64,000 nucleotides of DNA, from positions 1 through 64,000 of the forward strand of contig AZLU01000151.1 of assembly GCA_002224055.1 (NCBI GenBank). The letters are read 5' to 3'. The translations under genes and the position numbers were made by a program. The stretch comes from Pezizomycotina sp. ARF18 (Eukaryota > Ascomycota). Shown here in pieces: positions 59,559 through 64,000 of the stretch (within the stretch, counting starts at the first letter, position 1; every line of letters starts with the position of its first letter). The notes beneath the pieces were generated by a model. It worked only from the letters and a program-made list of their open reading frames with translations, had not been told where the DNA came from and searched no databases.

Positions 59559-61302
59559 TTACCATATCGAGTTGTAAGCGTTCAATTTGACCTTCTCGAA
59601 TCCGTGCGGTTCTCGAAGGTCGAAGATGTATATCGCCCTCCAGTCTGCGCCAGGATCACCCTGCCCCTTCCGACGAACGATATGGCCCGCAATCCAGGCA
59701 GGAAGGCCAATCTCCACGCCTTAGAGTTCGGGCAGCTTAGGTTCACACCTTGCTTCCTGACAAGTTCAAGCGTCGGCCAGATTTCATCCTTCGGGGGCTC
59801 GGCGGCAGAATATTTAGCCTGGTAGACACGCAGGGCCCGTGAACGGGACGGTACAAGACGTCTTCGCCGATGGTATCTTCGTGCGGAATATCCCTCCAGC
59901 CTCGCTCTATCCGCCAGAACCACAGCTCCCCGTTCGAGTAACCGATCGTGATCCCCATGAAGTGTATCTTTTGTACGAAATCGTAGTATAGCAGCGGCGA
60001 AGCGCTCACGTGCGTTACGCGGACACCGTCCTTGTCCGGCCCTGTCGGTGCGGCTACCCAATGGTGGACAACAGCGAGCTGTTTCGGTTCGGACGATGAT
60101 GACATGAATGGTATCTCATTCTCCATACCTGCAATGAAGACGTCGTTCGAAGGTGTGATGATTATGAGCGTGTAGCCGTCGACCTGCACGGGCACAGTGA
60201 TGACGTGGCACACCTCTTCCCTCCAGTGACCTAGCGCACCTTTCCCTGGAAAACGCACACGCATTATCCGGCTGCAGACGTTAGAAGGGGCCTTCCGTAC
60301 ATCAAGAAGGGCATTCTGCGCCGGAGTGTTCGTCGGCAGCGCGGGTATTCTCTGCACCCTCGAGAAAAGGCCTGACAGGAATCGATTCAGCTTGCCACCG
60401 CTACCCTCCGTACCGTCGCTCGCTTCTCGCGGTGGGCTTTCGCTGCCGCGGATGCCGTCCGCTCCGAAACATTCACCTCGTAAAATGTTATCGGGGAAAG
60501 GGAAGCAAACGTGTACGTCTCGCCCATGCCGTTCCGAAATTCTATCGTAACGGTCTTGACAGTGTTCGCAATGTCGTCCTCCGTGATTGTCACCTGCACG
60601 ACCCTGGATTCCGGAGCAGATTTGATGTCGAGTATCATAGTCAACGGACCCTGCCCCGGTTCGCACGGGCAGCACGACTGCCTGTGGGGCCTCGTCTGGA
60701 ACGATTTATGGCTCTTCGAGAAAACCCGGTAGATGTACAGCTTCCTCCTCGCACCTCTCCCGGCCACCAGGCCAGCCAAGTTCCCGGATGCAGAAAACCC
60801 ACGCACTCGAACCCCATCGACGGATCCAACGGCGGCCGCACAAACCCATCCAGCACGCCCGAGTTCTCCCTCTCCAGCACGCTCGACGCATCCAGCACGC
60901 TCCTCGAGCACGCAACCCTGAACCTGCTCCCCGGCCACTCCACGATCATGGTGTTGAACATCTTCAGAAGCTGGTTGAGGTCGAAGCGGCGCTTGCAAGG
61001 GCAGTGGCTGAGACAGCCCAAAACGGGGTACCGGCAGTTGACGTTCATCTCGTGGATGTGCTTCTCCAGGAATATCCGCGTGTACGATGCCCGGAACCAG
61101 TGCCTGCAAACTAATCTTGCGCTGTCAAAGTCGGCAGGTGACAGCCATCTCAGGAACTCTTGGACGACTTCGAGTGGGAGGTAGGGTATCGAGGGTGCTG
61201 CTGTTGTTATTGTTGTTGTTCCTGCTGCCTTGCCTGTGGACCGCAGTGGGCCTGCATCCGATATGCCGACATAGGGCCGAAACGGTAGCCCGATGGAGCC
61301 AT
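59559..61302 (-). CDS. F-box protein, conserved fungal family
   Basis: F-box proteins recruit substrates to SCF ubiquitin ligases. A Gln-rich start (MAPSGYRFGPMSAYRMQAHC, 61302) leads to the F-box: IPYLPLEVVQEFLRWLSPAD, then FDSARLVCRHWFRASYTRI (about 61185-61070). A long C-terminal region looks like beta-strand repeats, perhaps a propeller: GPLTMILDIKSAPESRVVQV (about 60650), VTIEFRNGMGETYTFASLSP, CHVITVPVQVDGYTLIIITP (about 60210), FMGITIGYSNGELWFWRIER (about 59950) and PPKDEIWPTLELVRKQGVNL (about 59780). In the frame that fits the run-up, the C-terminus reads IYIFDLREPHGFEKVKLNAY and stops at 59559, not in the other frame at 59582. At least four frame shifts. The substrate is unknown. The F-box is clear; the remainder is only described. 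Confidence 0.8.
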
Positions 61303-62531
61303 ATTTTGCGAAAGGCACGAGGGTTACGAGAATCTGGTCACGAAGTCGATGTTGACATGTGTATGTATGTATAGGAGGGGATGTAAAAAGAGGAAGGGAT
61401 ATTTGTTTATGGAGGGGAAAGAGAAGAATAAAGAAGAAAAGAAAGACAAGAAGGACGAAAGACAAAAAAGGACAAGGGAAGAAGAAAAAAAAAAAAAGAA
61501 AAAAAAGCACGGCAAAAATTTTTTTCCTTTATCCTTCGATTTTATTTATTTATTATTATTATTTCCCACCTTTACCTTCCTTTCTTTCCTCTCAACCACT
61601 TCCTCGTTTTGGACCTTCTTCTTCCTTGCAGCTAAAGTAACGGTGACCGGAGCAGAATTTCCCGTCCTTTCGCTGTTCCCCCTTGTTCTTTCAACTAACT
61701 AGTTCCTTGGTTCTTTGCCTTTTCGTAACTTGATTATTATTATTTTTTTTTTCTTGCTCTTCGTTAGCTTATTGCTAATTTCGGGGAAGGGCGGCTTCTC
61801 CTGAGTTGTGATAGGGTGATAAGGGCTCAAAGGAGGCAAGTAAGAAGTAGAGACTATTAAGAAATCGATTCGCTCATTAGTACCACTGCAGAGAAAGCAA
61901 GCCATGTGCGACGGGGAGTCTGAGATCCCCTTTTTTATTACGATTTATATGTATAATTTTTTTTACACGAACCATTGATGCGATCGTACTTTACTTGCAT
62001 CAATAAGAGATCGTGAGATATACGAGCTAGCCAAGTCTTCTAGCTCTTTTTCAGACGAAAAAGTAAGCATATACAGTATGGAAACTTCGGAAAGGCAAGC
62101 ATGACGGCAAATGCAGCAGAAAAACGAGCACAGTACTTTTATCAATTCAAATCTCGAATCCGCGGACATTCTCGAAATTGAAATTTAATATTAAGAAGAA
62201 ACCCCCCAAATCCTCAGCAACGGTTTCATGTCCTATATTAACATGTCCAGCCTTACGCACGGGTTCGGATAGGGCCAACTCTGTAACGCCATCCCGTCGC
62301 CTTTACCTATTACATGGTTGATGAGCAATGCAAATTTTCTATCTTCGTTGTAACTTGTGGTAACCATAAGAACCGGTTTTAGATGGATATGGAATTAGAA
62401 CAAGGGGATCTGAGAGCTAGGAAGATGCGCAACGGGTATCTCGATCGCGTAGGATTTTTATCCATGAAAAGAAATGCTGGCATTACGGGACTGAATGATA
62501 TTGTTTTTAATTGCTCTAAATTTCGGATGCT
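61303..62531. other. Intergenic, F-box to RNase H2C
   Basis: Mostly A/T-rich. A purine tract at 61430-61506 lies in the F-box leader. A minus-strand ORF of 44 codons (62366-62233, MVTTSYNEDRKFALLINHV to CVRLDMLI) reads like protein but matches nothing I know; it could be an orphan exon. Confidence 0.4.
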
Positions 62532-63226
62532 TCAACTCACGGCCGCCGTGCTCTCTTCGAAACCGGATTCATCGTCGTAACCGTTAATCTATTAAAAAGA
62601 GAAAATATATTAGAATTGGATCCTTGCACTCAATTTATCAAAAATTAGTTATATTCCTTACAGCTTTCGAAAAGTCCACCCATTCCTGCACCGACCGGAT
62701 AAATTTGTCCTTTCCGTCGTCTGGCAGCGTTTCGTGCCCGTAGACCACCAGCTCATCAAACGTGCCGACGCTCCTCCAGTTTTCCATCGTGATCTTCTCC
62801 TGCTCTTCGTCGTCGCTTTCGTTCTGGGCGGAATTGTCGTTTGTTGTAGGAGCTTCGCTCGATGAGGGTTCGAGAATATGACCTGAATATTTTGTTGAAA
62901 AAACACCCGCGCGCCGGAGCCGTAGATGAAAGTTAGCCCTACTGTAGCTTCGGAAACGCGTTTTGTTTATGCGTTCTTAAATATTAGTTAGAGGTAATAA
63001 AAAAGATTTACCCGTATACCCAACTGGTAGCTTCATAGCTGTTCCACCAGCTTCCTCCCCCTAAAGTACGCCGTTCTCGTCCCGTCATCGTTATTCTCAG
63101 GTAGCCAGTGCCGTTTCGTCGAGTTTACGGGGCCGTTGTGGTCAACCTGGCAAGGCAGGACGTTGGCGACACACTTGGACGAGGATGAAGAGGAGGATTC
63201 GTATCTATTGATATCTGCGACGGCAT
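62532..63226 (-). CDS. RNH203: Ribonuclease H2 subunit C (Rnh203)
   Basis: This is the non-catalytic subunit of RNase H2, which removes ribonucleotides from DNA. Conserved family blocks are LPCQVDHNGPVNSTKRHWLP (about 63175-63115) and AYFRGRKLV (about 63070). One frame away, GTAMKLPVGYTG runs up to a GTAAAT donor at about 63012. After the intron come MENWRSVGTFDELVVYGHET (about 62790) and IRSVQEWVDFSKA; after a second intron, INGYDDESGFEESTAAVS ends at 62532. The shift at about 63060 is explained by one missing G (GTGGA where GTGGGA fits). ATG 63226 needs another one-base shift before LPCQ and is the best start I can see. The size of about 190 residues suits fungal Rnh203. Confidence 0.85.
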
Positions 63227-63757
63227 TGTTATGGAGGAAGGTGTCGTTCGTTTTACGAGGAAAGTTTAAAGTTTAATTCAGGAAGATGCGGAAAGTCGAG
63301 TGTATTGCTGTGAGACGTGTTTAATTAAGGTGTCTGCGCATGAATTTGCGGCGAGTAAAAAAATTTTAAGCGGGAAAGCTAGCTGCTAAGAGCTCTGGGA
63401 GCTCCCAATTGCGGAACCGCAAATTCTGAGTGTATCTACACTGCTGTCTAACAATTCGTTGAACAAAGCATATTTGTTTCTTTACTCCAGAGAGCATCCA
63501 AGAGAGAAATATTTAGGAGCTATAGAAGCCATCTTATAATATCGAGAGTATAATATAAATTGTTATAATCCAAATGCAAAAGTATCCTTTTTTCGTTCTT
63601 TTGTTTTCTGCCATGTAATTGAACAATGTCCCCTTATATATATATATATATATATATAAAGATAGAAAAAGTGAAAAAGAGCAAAGGCATTAAGTAAAAT
63701 TTGGTTGACCATAGTCTCGAGACAGCTCCGCTAGCTACTCCATTGCTTATGTAACTT
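63227..63757. other. Intergenic, RFA2 to RNH203
   Basis: A 530-nt spacer between two minus-strand genes, with a (TA)n tract. It should contain the RNH203 promoter and the RFA2 3' end. Confidence 0.5.
63635..63658. repeat. (TA)n microsatellite
   Basis: About twelve TA units in the spacer between RFA2 and RNH203. Confidence 0.7.
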
Positions 63758-64000
63758 CTAGTCCATTATCGCGATGTGATCGTCGTCCTAGTTTGTGTAA
63801 AAGGTTAGAGCAAATGATATCAAAACAAAACAGTATAGATCTAAAATCCCCTTTGTAGATAGCTAAAATGTAAAAACTTACCACGGTCGTGAAACCGAAG
63901 CCGGTTTCTATTAGTTCCTCGACAGTTTGATAAACGTCGGCAATCTTCATTCCGGTCTTCTCGGCGATCTGGTTCACGTGCAGGCCTTCATTACTGTCCG
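63758..64000 (-). CDS. RFA2: Replication protein A 32-kDa subunit RFA2, C-terminal part
   Basis: RFA2 is the middle subunit of the single-strand DNA-binding RPA trimer. Only its C-terminal winged-helix domain is in the window: GLHVNQIAEKTGMKIADVYQ, then TVEELIETGFGFTTV (63882 to the edge). An intron (63788-63881) leads to the last exon DDDHIAIMD and a stop at 63758. The run GLHVNQIA followed by the fungal FTTVDDDHI ending is characteristic of RPA32. The OB fold and the N-terminal phosphorylation region lie beyond 64000. Confidence 0.88.

Noticed and set aside
59065-59565. 166-codon hydrophobic minus-strand ORF, possible membrane protein
   Set aside because: Its Phe/Tyr/Leu richness follows from A-rich plus-strand DNA, it has no charge pattern of a transporter, and it ends just at the F-box gene.

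Overview
The window is nuclear DNA from a filamentous ascomycete (Pezizomycotina). The evidence is single-copy fungal housekeeping genes with short GT-AG introns (about 60-210 nt, many with a CTAAC/CTAAT branch site), a hamartin (TSC1) gene, and a fungal NOD-like receptor of the alpha/beta-hydrolase - NACHT - ankyrin type. I recognise 18 genes on both strands, about one per 3.6 kb. There is no operon structure, and I found no rRNA, tRNA or CRISPR array.

Layout. 0.25-2.2 kb (+): glycosyltransferase-2-family protein. 4.6-8.3 kb (+): CHO2, phosphatidylethanolamine methylation. 8.9-11.9 kb (-): DBP10 ribosome-biogenesis helicase. 12.3-13.3 kb (+): U1A/U2B''-type snRNP protein. 15.0-16.2 kb (+): FAD1, FAD synthetase. 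20.5-22.2 kb (+): ANP1, mannan polymerase subunit. 23.6-28.9 kb (+): GEA1/2-type Arf exchange factor. 29.3-31.8 kb (-): DBP4 helicase. 32.7-34.0 kb (-): OCA/Siw14-type atypical phosphatase whose catalytic cysteine is replaced. 34.4-36.0 kb (+): mitochondrial ribosomal protein uL23m. 36.5-40.2 kb (-): TSC1. 43.4-47.2 kb (+): NLR. 47.9-50.9 kb (-): SEC1. 52.3-55.4 kb (+): SUV3. 56.3-58.3 kb (-): ESA1. 59.6-61.3 kb (-): F-box protein. 62.5-63.2 kb (-): RNase H2 subunit C. 63.8 kb to the window edge (-): RFA2, C-terminal part only.

The genes serve unrelated core functions: lipid synthesis, ribosome assembly, splicing, Golgi glycosylation and secretion (ANP1, GEA, SEC1), TOR control, mitochondrial RNA and translation (SUV3, uL23m), chromatin and DNA replication/repair (ESA1, RNase H2C, RFA2). 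The NLR at 43-47 kb is the one clearly accessory gene.

Two properties run through the whole window. First, nearly every gene is split between reading frames by apparent one-base insertions or deletions, while the surrounding codons match their family closely. Several breaks are exactly one missing G of a GG pair. This looks like uncorrected long-read consensus error, so each CDS is given as a full gene span with frame changes and introns inside it. Second, the non-coding DNA holds about twenty A or T runs of 13-43 nt, one A13G16 tract and several microsatellites. The large gaps at 2.2-4.6, 16.2-20.5 and 40.2-43.4 kb contain no gene I can name.
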